13,525 nucleotides of DNA, taken from assembly GCA_902768605.1 (NCBI GenBank), contig CACXLY010000008.1, positions 1 through 13,525 on the forward strand. Reading direction: 5' to 3'. Source of the DNA: an uncultured Bacteroidales bacterium (lineage in GTDB: Bacteria > Bacteroidota > Bacteroidia > Bacteroidales > Bacteroidaceae). Every line of letters starts with the position of its first letter. The first letter of the stretch is position 1. The notes below the pieces were generated by a model. The model ran no database searches and was not told where the DNA came from. It saw only the letters and a list, made by a program, of their open reading frames with translations. A program made the translations under genes and the position numbers. This document shows positions 5,564 through 13,082 of the stretch, one piece after another.

Positions 5564-6319
5564 ATGGACTTTGAAGCAAAGCTCGACGCAAGTCAACTCG
5601 ACAGAAACAATATCCCAGAGTCTATCGCCATCATCATGGACGGCAACGGACGTTGGGCACAGGGACGCGGACTGCCACGCTCCGCAGGTCACATTCAGGG
5701 CGTAGAGAACGTCACCCGCATCACCTCCGAGTGTGCCCGTCTTGGCGTCAAGTTCCTGACAATGTACACCTTCTCGACCGAGAACTGGAGCAGACCTGAA
5801 GCAGAAGTCAGCACCTTGATGCAACTCGTAGCAGACAAGCTCGAGGACGAAATCTTCATGAAGAACGACGTACGCTTCCGCTACATAGGCGACATCTCGC
5901 GACTGCCCGCACCAGCCCGTCAGCGCGTCCTCGACTGCGAGGAGCACACCAAGAACAACCGCCGCATGACTGCCGTCACAGCCCTCAACTACAGCAGTCG
6001 CTGGGAGCTGACCAAAGCCATGCGCGATGCTGTACGAGAGGCTCAAGCCGGACACGTCAAGCCGGAAGACATCACCGAGGAATACGTTTCCAAGCACCTC
6101 GAGACAAGCTTCATGACAGACCCCGACCTGCTCATCCGTACTGGCGGCGAACTGCGCATCAGCAACTACCTGCTCTGGCAATGTGCCTATAGCGAGTTCT
6201 ACTTCTGCAACACCTTCTGGCCTGACTTCCACGAAGAAGACTTGCACAAGGCTATTGCAGCATACCAGCAAAGGCAAAGGCGCTTCGGCATGACAGGAGA
6301 GCAAGTCACCAAAGGCTGA
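5564..6319 (+). CDS. uppS: Isoprenyl transferase / undecaprenyl diphosphate synthase
   Basis: UppS condenses isopentenyl diphosphate units onto farnesyl diphosphate to make undecaprenyl diphosphate, the lipid carrier for peptidoglycan and surface glycans. The 251-residue protein has the cis-prenyltransferase motifs in order: IAIIMDGNGRWA with catalytic Asp26, GH..G, TMYTFSTENWSRP, and near the C-terminus LIRTGGELRISNYLLWQ, YSEFYFCNTFWPDF and RQRRFG. Length and motifs look intact. It lies 48 nt after porG and 27 nt before bamA. The first codons (FEAKLDASQL) contain a 24-nt stretch identical to a tandem repeat after murI, so the N-terminus upstream of the enzyme core may have been rebuilt from a repeat. 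Confidence 0.96.
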   Translation: MDFEAKLDASQLDRNNIPESIAIIMDGNGRWAQGRGLPRSAGHIQGVENVTRITSECARLGVKFLTMYTFSTENWSRPEAEVSTLMQLVADKLEDEIFMKNDVRFRYIGDISRLPAPARQRVLDCEEHTKNNRRMTAVTALNYSSRWELTKAMRDAVREAQAGHVKPEDITEEYVSKHLETSFMTDPDLLIRTGGELRISNYLLWQCAYSEFYFCNTFWPDFHEEDLHKAIAAYQQRQRRFGMTGEQVTKG

Positions 6320-6346
6320 ACATAAAAGAAACTACGGCAAAGAAAC

Positions 6347-8971
6347 GTGAAAAGGACTTACCTTATTATATTTAGTCTCTTCGGACTGCTCCTCCCGATG
6401 CTCTCACAAGTAGTGCAACGCGAGGTGGCACCCGAAATCGACTATAGTCGCACACCAAGGCAATACTACATCGGCCAAATCACCATCGACGGCGTGAAGA
6501 ACTACGACGACCGTCTGCTCATTGGCTTGAGCGGATTGGCAGAAGGGCAGAAGATTGAGATTCCTGGCGAAGAGATTACGAAAGCCGTGAAGCGATATTG
6601 GCGAAACGGACTCTTCAGCAACGTGGCCATCAGCGTGGACAGCCTCGTCGGCGACTCCTGCTATCTGCACATCCAGCTCACACAACGCCCCCGCATCTCT
6701 GAAATCAACTATAATGGCGTCAGGAAGAACGAAAAGGACGACCTCAAGGAAAAGATGGGACTGGTGAAGGACAATCAGCTGACGCCCAACATGATCGACC
6801 GTGCCAAGATTCTCGCCAAGAGGTATTTCACGGAGAAAGGCTACAAGAATGCTGAGATTAACATCGTGCAGAGAGATGATGCCGGTGCTCCCGACAAGAT
6901 TATCGTGGACGTGAACGTGGAGAGAAAGGACAAGGTGAAGATTAACCACATCTACATCACGGGCAACGAGCACCTCAGCACGAAGAAGATTAAGGGCGGC
7001 CTCATCAGCAAGGGTGTCCTGAAGAAGATTCACGAAAAGCACTCGATGGCTGGCTGGTTCAAGAGCAAGAAGTTCATCGAGGCAAAGTACAAGGAAGCCA
7101 AAGAGAACTTGCTCGTCAAGTACGGCGAGTTGGGCTACCGCGACGCCCTCATCGTATCAGACAGCGTGGTACCTTTCAATGAGCAGGACGTCAACATCTA
7201 CATCAACGTGGAGGAAGGCCAGAAGTACTACATCCGCAACATCGAATGGGTGGGCAACACGCTCTACCCGACCGACGGCCTGAACCAGGAGTTGCGCATG
7301 AAGAAGGGCGACGTCTATAACCAGAAACTACTCGAGGAACGCCTGAAGACCGACGAGACCGCCATCAGCAACCTCTACTACAACAACGGCTATGTTTTCT
7401 CGAAGGTTGACCCTGTGGAAACGAACATCGTGGGCGACTCCGTTGACCTCGAGATTCGCATCTACGAGGGACCGCAGGCTCACATCAGCCACGTTCGCAT
7501 CAGCGGCAACGACCGCGTCTATGAGAACGTCGTACGCCGAGAGCTACGCAACAAGCCGGGCGACCTCTTCTCACGTGAAGCACTCATGCGTTCGTATCGA
7601 GAACTGGCGTCTCTCGGGCACTTCGACGAGAACATCGACCCGAAGGTGGAGCCCGACCAGATAAACGGCACCGTCGACATCAACTGGGGACTGACCACCA
7701 AGAGCAACGACCAGATTGAGTTCTCGCTCGGCTACGGCCAGACGGGCGTCATCGGACGCATCGGACTTAAGTTCAGCAACTTCTGCATGGCGAACCTCTT
7801 CAACAAGAACGCCATACGCCGAGGCGTGATGCCCATGGGTAACGGCGAGACATTCAGCATCAGCGGACAGACAAACGGACGCTACTATCAGGCTTACAGC
7901 GTGAGCTACATGAATCCGTGGTTCGGCGGCAAGCGTCCGAATACGTTCAGCCTGGGTGCTTTCTTCTCGAAGCAGACCGACGTGAGCGACAACTACTACA
8001 ACTCCGCTTACTACAACAACTACTTCAACAGTTACCTTTATGGCATGGGCAACAGTAGCTACAACTATTATGAGAACTACTACGACCCAAGCAAGTACGT
8101 AATGCTCTTCGGCCTGACAGTTGGCTGGGGTAAACGTTTGCGCTGGCCTGACGACTGGTTCATGCTTTCTGCTGAACTGAGCTACACTCGCTACATGCTG
8201 AAGAACTGGCAATACTTCCTCATGTCGAACGGCAACTGCAACAACATCAACCTTGGCTTGACGCTGAGCCGCAACAGTACGGACAATCCCATCTATCCAA
8301 GAAAGGGCTCCGAGTTCGTCCTGAATGCCACGATAACTCCGCCCTATAGTGCTTTCATCAAGAAAGACTACGGAAGCCTTGCCACGAACCCCAACAGCGC
8401 GACCTACAACAAGGAGATGCAGGAAAAGTATCGCTGGATTGAGTACCACAAATGGAAGTTCAAGGGGCGCACCTTTACGGCTCTGAGCGGACAAGAAAAG
8501 TGCTTCGTGCTGATGACCCGTGTGGAATTCGGCATCTTGGGACACTACAACAAGAACAAGCGCTCGCCCTTCGAGACGTTCTACGTGGGCGGCGACGGCA
8601 CCAGCGGCTACAGCACGACCTACGCCACCGAGACCATCGGCATGCGAGGTTACGACAATGGTTCGCTGACGCCAAGAGGCGAGTCGGGTTATGCCTACGA
8701 CCGCTTCTCCGTCGAGTTGCGCTACCCCATCATCCTGAGCAACAGCACGAACCTCTTTGCCCTGGCATTCGCAGAAGGCGGCAATGCCTGGAGCGACATC
8801 AAGAAGTTCAACCCGCTGGACATGAAGCGCTCCGTCGGCGTCGGCGCCCGCATCTTCCTGCCCATGGTCGGCTTGCTTGGCATCGACTGGGCTTACGGCT
8901 TCGACAGCGTGTTCGGAAGCAAGACATACGCCGGAAGCCACTTCCACTTCATCCTCGGACAAGAGTTCTAA
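6347..8971 (+). CDS. bamA: Outer membrane protein assembly factor BamA (Omp85)
   Basis: BamA folds and inserts beta-barrel proteins into the outer membrane. The protein has 874 residues, starts with GTG and has a signal peptide (VKRTYLIIFSLFGLLLPMLS). Five POTRA-type repeats follow; their first strands can be seen as YIGQITIDGVKNY, RISEINYNGVRKN, KINHIYITGNEHLS, YIRNIEWVGNTLY and HISHVRISGNDRV. The 16-strand barrel occupies about 455-874 and includes the L6-loop motif MRGYDNGS (~767) and a C-terminal strand ending in Phe (FHFILGQEF). A Tyr/Asn-rich segment at about 545-584 lies in a predicted extracellular loop. The third POTRA region is longer than usual, with a Lys-rich stretch around KSKKFIEAKYKEAKENL. 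It follows uppS by 27 nt and precedes three Skp-type chaperones that feed it. Confidence 0.96.
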   Translation: MKRTYLIIFSLFGLLLPMLSQVVQREVAPEIDYSRTPRQYYIGQITIDGVKNYDDRLLIGLSGLAEGQKIEIPGEEITKAVKRYWRNGLFSNVAISVDSLVGDSCYLHIQLTQRPRISEINYNGVRKNEKDDLKEKMGLVKDNQLTPNMIDRAKILAKRYFTEKGYKNAEINIVQRDDAGAPDKIIVDVNVERKDKVKINHIYITGNEHLSTKKIKGGLISKGVLKKIHEKHSMAGWFKSKKFIEAKYKEAKENLLVKYGELGYRDALIVSDSVVPFNEQDVNIYINVEEGQKYYIRNIEWVGNTLYPTDGLNQELRMKKGDVYNQKLLEERLKTDETAISNLYYNNGYVFSKVDPVETNIVGDSVDLEIRIYEGPQAHISHVRISGNDRVYENVVRRELRNKPGDLFSREALMRSYRELASLGHFDENIDPKVEPDQINGTVDINWGLTTKSNDQIEFSLGYGQTGVIGRIGLKFSNFCMANLFNKNAIRRGVMPMGNGETFSISGQTNGRYYQAYSVSYMNPWFGGKRPNTFSLGAFFSKQTDVSDNYYNSAYYNNYFNSYLYGMGNSSYNYYENYYDPSKYVMLFGLTVGWGKRLRWPDDWFMLSAELSYTRYMLKNWQYFLMSNGNCNNINLGLTLSRNSTDNPIYPRKGSEFVLNATITPPYSAFIKKDYGSLATNPNSATYNKEMQEKYRWIEYHKWKFKGRTFTALSGQEKCFVLMTRVEFGILGHYNKNKRSPFETFYVGGDGTSGYSTTYATETIGMRGYDNGSLTPRGESGYAYDRFSVELRYPIILSNSTNLFALAFAEGGNAWSDIKKFNPLDMKRSVGVGARIFLPMVGLLGIDWAYGFDSVFGSKTYAGSHFHFILGQEF

Positions 8972-9054
8972 ACCGCCCCCCTATACATTATATATAATAT
9001 AAAAGAGAGTTAGAAAACCAGACAACAAGAAAACTAAGATAACAAGTAACGATT

Positions 9055-9564
9055 ATGAAAAAGATTATGATTGCAATGCTGATGCTGCTGGGCAGTTCAT
9101 CAGTTTGGGCTCAGAAGTTTGCTTTAGTCGACATGGACTACATCCTGAAGAACATTCCCGCCTACGAGCGCGCCAGCGAGCAGCTCAACCAGGTAAGCAA
9201 GAAGTGGCAGGCAGAAGTCGATGCCCTGACCACAGAGGCGCAGACCTTATATAAGAACTACCAGTCGGAAGCTGTCTTCCTGAGCGAGGAGCAGAAGACC
9301 AAGCGCGAAGACGCCATCGTGGCAAAGGAGAAGGAGGCTGCCGAGCTGAAGAAGAAGTACTTCGGTCCAGAGGGCGAGCTCTACAAGAAGCGCGAAAGCC
9401 TGATGGCTCCCATTCAGGAGGAGATATACAATGCCGTAAAGGACATCAGCGACCAGAAGGGCTACAGCCTCGTCCTGGACCGTGCAAGCGATGCCGGCAT
9501 CATCTTCGCAAGCCCGAAGATTGACATCTCGAACGAAGTGCTCACCAAGCTGGGATACAACTAA
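9055..9564 (+). CDS. OmpH/Skp family periplasmic chaperone, copy 1
   Basis: 169 residues with signal peptide MKKIMIAMLMLLGSSSVWAQ, then KFALVDMDYILKNIPAYERASEQL, the usual OmpH opening (strand plus start of the long helix). A Lys/Glu/Gln-rich helical stretch of about 90 residues follows, then a closing strand segment GYSLVLDRASDAGIIFASPKIDIS. Skp trimers hold unfolded outer-membrane proteins in the periplasm and hand them to BamA, encoded 83 nt upstream. The upstream spacer is A/T-rich with no Shine-Dalgarno site. The end TKLGYN is typical of Bacteroidetes members. Confidence 0.92.
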   Translation: MKKIMIAMLMLLGSSSVWAQKFALVDMDYILKNIPAYERASEQLNQVSKKWQAEVDALTTEAQTLYKNYQSEAVFLSEEQKTKREDAIVAKEKEAAELKKKYFGPEGELYKKRESLMAPIQEEIYNAVKDISDQKGYSLVLDRASDAGIIFASPKIDISNEVLTKLGYN

Positions 9565-9590
9565 ATGAAAATAAGAAAATAAGAGATTGA

Positions 9591-9630
9591 GATAATAAGA
9601 TAATAAGATAATAAGAAATTAAGATAATAA
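9591..9630 (+). repeat. Octamer tandem array between ompH copies 1 and 2
   Basis: Five units of 8 bp: GATAATAA three times, GAAATTAA once, GATAATAA once. It fills most of the 75-bp spacer and ends just before the start codon of the second ompH at 9640. Confidence 0.85.
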
Positions 9631-9639
9631 GAAAACATT

Positions 9640-10140
9640 ATGAAAAAGATTCTGATTGCCATCCTTATGATGGCTCCCTTGAGCCTTTGCGCTCAGAAGT
9701 TCGCTCACTTCAACACTGCCGACATCATTCCCAACATGAAGGAATACACCACCGCGATGGAGGAGATGCAGGCTATGCAGAAGCAGTATGAGGACGACAT
9801 GAAGCTCATGCAGGACGAGCTGCAGAAGAAGAGCGAAGAGTACCAGAAGGAACAGGCTAACCTGCTGGACAACGTACGCCAGCGCCGCGAACAGGAGCTG
9901 AACGACCTCTACACACGTCTGCAGCAGTCCTATCAGGACAACCAGGCTGCCCTGCAGAAGGCTCAGGCTGAGAAGATGAACGAAATCAGCGAGAAGGTGC
10001 TGGCTGTCGTCAAGAAGATTGGCGAGGAAGGCGGCTACGTCTATATCGTGGACACCAGCGCAGGCGTGATTCCTTACGTTAGCACAACCCTCAGCACCGA
10101 CATCACCGCTCAGGTCAAGAAGGAACTGGGAATCCAATAA
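9640..10140 (+). CDS. OmpH/Skp family periplasmic chaperone, copy 2
   Basis: 166 residues with signal peptide MKKILIAILMMAPLSLCAQ, then KFAHFNTADIIPNMKEYTTAMEEM. A highly charged coiled-coil-like stretch (about residues 40-115, rich in Gln, Glu, Lys and Met) follows, then GYVYIVDTSAGVIPYVSTTLSTDITAQVKKELGIQ. This is the canonical OmpH layout. It is clearly diverged from copy 1, although the first ~8 codons after ATG are similar. It lies between copies 1 and 3 in the same direction and is probably co-transcribed. A possible job is forming homo- or mixed trimers that deliver barrel proteins to BamA. Confidence 0.92.
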   Translation: MKKILIAILMMAPLSLCAQKFAHFNTADIIPNMKEYTTAMEEMQAMQKQYEDDMKLMQDELQKKSEEYQKEQANLLDNVRQRREQELNDLYTRLQQSYQDNQAALQKAQAEKMNEISEKVLAVVKKIGEEGGYVYIVDTSAGVIPYVSTTLSTDITAQVKKELGIQ

Positions 10141-10221
10141 AAGGTTAAAAGGTGAAACGTTGAAAACTTAAAAGGGGAAAAGGCCTCAATAACCTGTAAA
10201 CAATAACCAATAAGCATTAAC

Positions 10222-10815
10222 ATGAAACGCTTATCATTCATCCTCCCATTCCTGCTTTTCTGCCTCGTGAGCTCGGCTCAGATACAGTTCGGCTACATCA
10301 GCTACGAGCAAGTGCTGAAGGAGATGCCGGAGTATGCTAAGGCAAAGCAGGACTTGGCAGCTCTGAAGGCCAAATACGAGGCAGAGGCGCAGAAGGGCGA
10401 AGAGGAGTTTCAGCGCAAGTTCGTCGATTTCCTGCAAGGGCAGAAGGACTTCCCGCAGACCATCATGCAGAAGCGTCAGGCCGAGCTTCAGGCTCTCATG
10501 GACAACGGCGTGGCTTTCCGCATGAAGTCGCAGGAACTGATTGCACAGGCCGAGAAGGACATGATGCAAGAGGCTCAAAAGCGCCTGAACCGCGCCCTTC
10601 TCGAGGTCGGCGTGGAGCTGGGCTACGGCTACATCCTCAACACCGACGGCAACAGCTGCCCCTACATCAATCCCGTGGTGGGCGTGGATGTGACGGACAT
10701 CGTGCGCAAGAAGCTCGGGCTCGCCGTGCAAGAAGAAACTACGCAAGCCGCTCCTGCTCAAGCTGCACCTGCACAAGCTGCACCTGCACCTGCTCAAGAA
10801 GAGAACAAGCAATAA
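10222..10815 (+). CDS. OmpH/Skp family periplasmic chaperone, copy 3, with Ala-Pro-Gln tail
   Basis: 197 residues with signal peptide MKRLSFILPFLLFCLVSSAQ and the OmpH start IQFGYISYEQVLKEMPEYAKAKQDL. A long charged helix region follows, then the closing segment GYGYILNTDGNSCPYINPVVGVDVTDIVRKKLG. Unlike its two neighbours it ends in about 22 residues of Ala/Pro/Gln repeats (AAPAQ units) followed by EENKQ, encoded by an imperfect DNA repeat at 10746-10800. Such tails are often flexible linkers or wall-contacting segments. murI starts 10 nt after the stop, so the two genes are tightly coupled. Three Skp genes in tandem is one more than the pair familiar in related gene clusters. Confidence 0.9.
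   Translation: MKRLSFILPFLLFCLVSSAQIQFGYISYEQVLKEMPEYAKAKQDLAALKAKYEAEAQKGEEEFQRKFVDFLQGQKDFPQTIMQKRQAELQALMDNGVAFRMKSQELIAQAEKDMMQEAQKRLNRALLEVGVELGYGYILNTDGNSCPYINPVVGVDVTDIVRKKLGLAVQEETTQAAPAQAAPAQAAPAPAQEENKQ
10746..10800 (+). repeat. In-gene short repeat encoding the Ala-Pro-Gln tail
   Basis: Repeated GCTGCACCTGC and CAAGCTGCACC units encode AAPAQAAPAQAAPAPAQ at the C-terminus of the third OmpH protein. Unit length is a multiple of three in effect, so expansion and contraction would keep the frame. Confidence 0.7.
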
Positions 10816-10825
10816 ACTGACAAAT

Positions 10826-11647
10826 ATGACGAGCGGTCCTATCGGAGTCTTCGACTCGGGCTATGGCGGGCTGACCATCCTGCGGGAGATACGCAAGATG
10901 ATGCCGCAGTACAGCTATCTGTACCTTGGCGACAATGCCCGTGCGCCCTATGGTGAACGCTCGTTCGAGGTCGTCTATGAGTTCACTCGTCAGGCCGTCC
11001 GCTATCTCTTCGGCCAAGGCTGCCCTTTGGTCATCCTGGCTTGCAACACGGCTTCTGCGAAGGCTCTGCGCACCATTCAGCAGGTGGACCTTCCGAAGCT
11101 CGACCCAGGGCGGCGCGTGCTTGGCGTGATTCGCCCTACGGTGGAGGTCGTGGGGAATCTGTCCAGGTCGCGCCACGTCGGCATCATGGCTACCGAAGGA
11201 ACCACTCGCAGCTGCACTTACGACCTCGAGATTGCGAAGCTCTGGCCCGACATCAAGGTGACCGGCGAAGCCTGTCCGATGTGGGTGCCATTGGTGGAGA
11301 ACAATGAATACGACAGCGACGGGGCGGATTACTTCGTCAAGACTCGGATTGACCACCTTATGAGTCGCGACCCACTGATTGACAACGTGATACTTGGCTG
11401 CACGCACTACCCCTTGCTGCTCGGCAAGATTCGGAAGTACATGCCTGAGAGCGTGAACGTTATCGAGCAAGGCGGCTATGTGGCAACAAGCCTCAGGGAC
11501 TATCTGGGCAGGCATCCGGAGATGGAGGAGCGCGTCTCGAAAGATGGCTCCATCCGCTTCCTGACCACCGAGCGAGCTGAGCAGTTTCAGCAGAAAGCCG
11601 CCGTCTTCATGGGCGAACCCCTCGAAGCAGAACGCGTCCAGCTATGA
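10826..11647 (+). CDS. murI: Glutamate racemase
   Basis: MurI interconverts L- and D-glutamate, supplying D-Glu for the peptidoglycan stem peptide in the cytoplasm. The 273-residue protein has all family signatures: PIGVFDSGYGGL (Asp10), YLGDNARAPYG, ILACNTASAKAL with catalytic Cys73, and VILGCTHYPLLL with catalytic Cys192. The length is normal. It begins 10 nt after the third ompH gene. Its last codon and TGA stop abut a 28-bp tandem repeat (CTA TGA followed by AGCAAAGCTCG). Confidence 0.96.
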   Translation: MTSGPIGVFDSGYGGLTILREIRKMMPQYSYLYLGDNARAPYGERSFEVVYEFTRQAVRYLFGQGCPLVILACNTASAKALRTIQQVDLPKLDPGRRVLGVIRPTVEVVGNLSRSRHVGIMATEGTTRSCTYDLEIAKLWPDIKVTGEACPMWVPLVENNEYDSDGADYFVKTRIDHLMSRDPLIDNVILGCTHYPLLLGKIRKYMPESVNVIEQGGYVATSLRDYLGRHPEMEERVSKDGSIRFLTTERAEQFQQKAAVFMGEPLEAERVQL

Positions 11648-11698
11648 AGCAAAGCTCGACGCAAGTCAGCTATGAAGCAAAGCTCGACGACAGTCAAC
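11644..11698 (+). repeat. Two tandem 28-bp units after murI, sharing 24 nt with the uppS start
   Basis: Two copies begin TATGAAGCAAAGCTCGACG; the first continues CAAGTCAGC and the second ACAGTCAAC. The first copy, from 11645, is identical for 24 nt to positions 5572-5595 in uppS. The repeat starts at the last codon of murI and runs directly into the heptamer array. Confidence 0.85.
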
Positions 11699-11775
11699 TA
11701 TGAATTATGAATTATGAATTATGAATTGTGAATTATGAATTATGAATTGTGAACTATGAATTATGAATTATGAAC
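11699..11775 (+). repeat. Eleven-unit heptamer array ending in the start codon of the glycosyltransferase
   Basis: Eleven 7-bp units of TATGAAT, with variants TGTGAAT, TGTGAAC and TATGAAC, run without interruption. The last unit (11769-11775, TATGAAC) provides the ATG at 11770. Most units contain an ATG. An initiation at 11756 would read MNYEL and stop at a TGA that overlaps the true ATG as ATGA. Confidence 0.93.
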
Positions 11776-12516
11776 TATAACTCCGACACTATCGTCATCA
11801 TCCCGACCTACAACGAGCGGGAGAACATCGAGGCCATCATTCGAGCTGTCACTTCGCTGGAGAAGCCTTTCGACATCCTTGTCATCGACGACGGGAGTCC
11901 CGACGGCACGGCCGGCATCGTGAAAGGCCTGATGGCTGATGAGTATGCAGGGCGCGTGCATATCGTTGAGCGACAGGGCAAACTGGGACTGGGCACAGCC
12001 TACATCTGCGGCTTCAAGTGGGCGCTGGAGCACGGCTACGACTATGTCATCGAGATGGATGCCGACTTCTCCCACTCGCCGAATGACCTGCCCAGGCTCT
12101 ATGCCGCCTGCCACGACGAGGGCTTCGACGTCTCCGTCGGCAGCCGTTACATCACGGGTGTCAACGTCGTGAACTGGCCCATCGGGCGCGTCTTGATGAG
12201 CTACTATGCCTCTGCCTACGTCCGCACGGTGCTCGGCATCAAGCTTCGCGACACCACCGCCGGCTTCGTCTGCTGGACGCGCAAAGTGCTCGAAACCATC
12301 TGCCTGGACGACATCCGCTTCAAGGGCTATGCCTTCCAGATAGAGATGAAATACACCGCCCTTCGCCTCGGCTTCAAGATAAAGGAAGTGCCCGTGGTCT
12401 TCGTCAACCGCGAGCTGGGCACAAGCAAGATGTCCGGCGGCATCTTCTCAGAAGCATTCTTCGGCGTGCTGAAACTGAGGTTCAAGAAGTACAAGAGGAG
12501 GAACGCATTGATTTGA
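11770..12516 (+). CDS. Polyprenol-phosphate mannosyltransferase-like glycosyltransferase (GT2 family)
   Basis: 248 residues with the GT-A fold of the dolichyl/polyprenyl-phosphate mannose synthase group: IVIIPTYNERENI, LVIDDGSPDGT and GLGTAYICGFKWAL. Further motifs are EMDADFSHSP (metal-binding Asp97-x-Asp99), VGSRYITGVNVVNWPIGR, RDTTAGFVCW and GYAFQIEM. It transfers a sugar, typically mannose or glucose, from a nucleotide sugar to a polyprenyl phosphate at the cytoplasmic face. The donor cannot be read from sequence. The protein lacks its own C-terminal membrane domain, while a GtrA protein is encoded 90 nt downstream; in Pyrococcus the two parts are fused in one synthase. The start codon is the last element of an 11-unit heptamer array, with no ribosome-binding site visible. 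Confidence 0.92.
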   Translation: MNYNSDTIVIIPTYNERENIEAIIRAVTSLEKPFDILVIDDGSPDGTAGIVKGLMADEYAGRVHIVERQGKLGLGTAYICGFKWALEHGYDYVIEMDADFSHSPNDLPRLYAACHDEGFDVSVGSRYITGVNVVNWPIGRVLMSYYASAYVRTVLGIKLRDTTAGFVCWTRKVLETICLDDIRFKGYAFQIEMKYTALRLGFKIKEVPVVFVNRELGTSKMSGGIFSEAFFGVLKLRFKKYKRRNALI

Positions 12517-12609
12517 CAAATTGACAATTGGACAAATTGACAATTGATTTGTGAAATTGTAAAATTGTGAAATTGTAAAATTGTGAGGTTGTAAAATTGT
12601 GAGGTTGTG
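12515..12609 (+). repeat. Octamer tandem array between the glycosyltransferase and gtrA, supplying the GTG start
   Basis: A perfect 16-bp direct repeat (12515-12530 and 12531-12546, GACAAATTGACAATTG) is followed by seven 8-bp units at 12554-12609, AAATTGTG or AAATTGTA with AGGTTGTA/G variants. The last unit ends in the GTG at 12607-12609 used as the gtrA start. Confidence 0.88.
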
Positions 12610-13023
12610 AAATCAATTAAGGAGTTCCTTAGCCACAAGGAAACGCAGCAATTCGTGCGTTTCTGCATCGTGGGCGGCACCTGCGCCATGATAGACGCAG
12701 CCATCTTCTACGTCGTGCGCCTCTTTGCTCCTTACCAGGTGGCCCTTGTCTCGGGTTACCTCATCTCGCTCTGCGTCAACTACTTCCTGACCATCTATTG
12801 GACATTCCAGACGAAGCCCGCCGCCTTCAACTTCGTCGGCATCATCGGAGCCCACATGTTCAACCTCTTTGTCGTGAGGATGGGACTGATGCTGCTTTTT
12901 GTAGAGGTGCTCGGGCTGAAGGATTCGATTGCCTACATCCCGATGGCAGTCATCAGCGCTGTCACCAACTACCTCGTCATCCGCACCGTGGTGAAGTACA
13001 CGAAGCGGAAGGAGAAAGCATAA
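12607..13023 (+). CDS. GtrA family membrane protein
   Basis: 138 residues with four predicted transmembrane segments at about 17-37, 43-65, 74-99 and 107-128, and a basic C-terminal tail (KYTKRKEKA). FVRFCIVGGTCAMIDAAIFY and VNYFLTIYWTF are typical of the GtrA family. GtrA proteins assist movement or presentation of polyprenyl-phosphate sugars and can form the membrane part of a dolichyl-phosphate mannose synthase. With the glycosyltransferase just upstream this is probably a split two-subunit enzyme or a synthase-plus-flippase pair. The GTG start at 12607 is supported by an in-frame TAA at 12592-12594 and by full coverage of the first membrane segment. It is encoded at the end of the octamer repeat. 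Confidence 0.87.
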   Translation: MKSIKEFLSHKETQQFVRFCIVGGTCAMIDAAIFYVVRLFAPYQVALVSGYLISLCVNYFLTIYWTFQTKPAAFNFVGIIGAHMFNLFVVRMGLMLLFVEVLGLKDSIAYIPMAVISAVTNYLVIRTVVKYTKRKEKA

Positions 13024-13043
13024 CTGCTTCCCCGCTTAGTCAG

Positions 13044-13075
13044 GACAATTCTCGTCGAGCCTTCGGAGAATTGTC
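13044..13075. terminator. Strong hairpin between convergent gtrA and hsdR remnant
   Basis: GACAATTCTC (13044-13053) and GAGAATTGTC (13066-13075) pair perfectly for 10 bp, and CGA/TCG inside the loop can add three more pairs. It lies 20 nt past the gtrA stop and between convergent genes. There is no clear T-run on either side, so its role as a terminator is likely but not certain. Confidence 0.5.
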
Positions 13076-13082
13076 GGAAGAA

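Noticed and set aside
5543..6304. 253-residue minus-strand frame opposite uppS
   Set aside because: Complete overlap with uppS, which shows all catalytic motifs; composition of the antisense frame is that of a shadow.
7571..8962. 463-residue minus-strand frame opposite bamA
   Set aside because: Long only because of G+C-rich codon bias on the opposite strand; the bamA frame holds POTRA and barrel motifs, and this frame is Val/Ala-rich without recognisable features.
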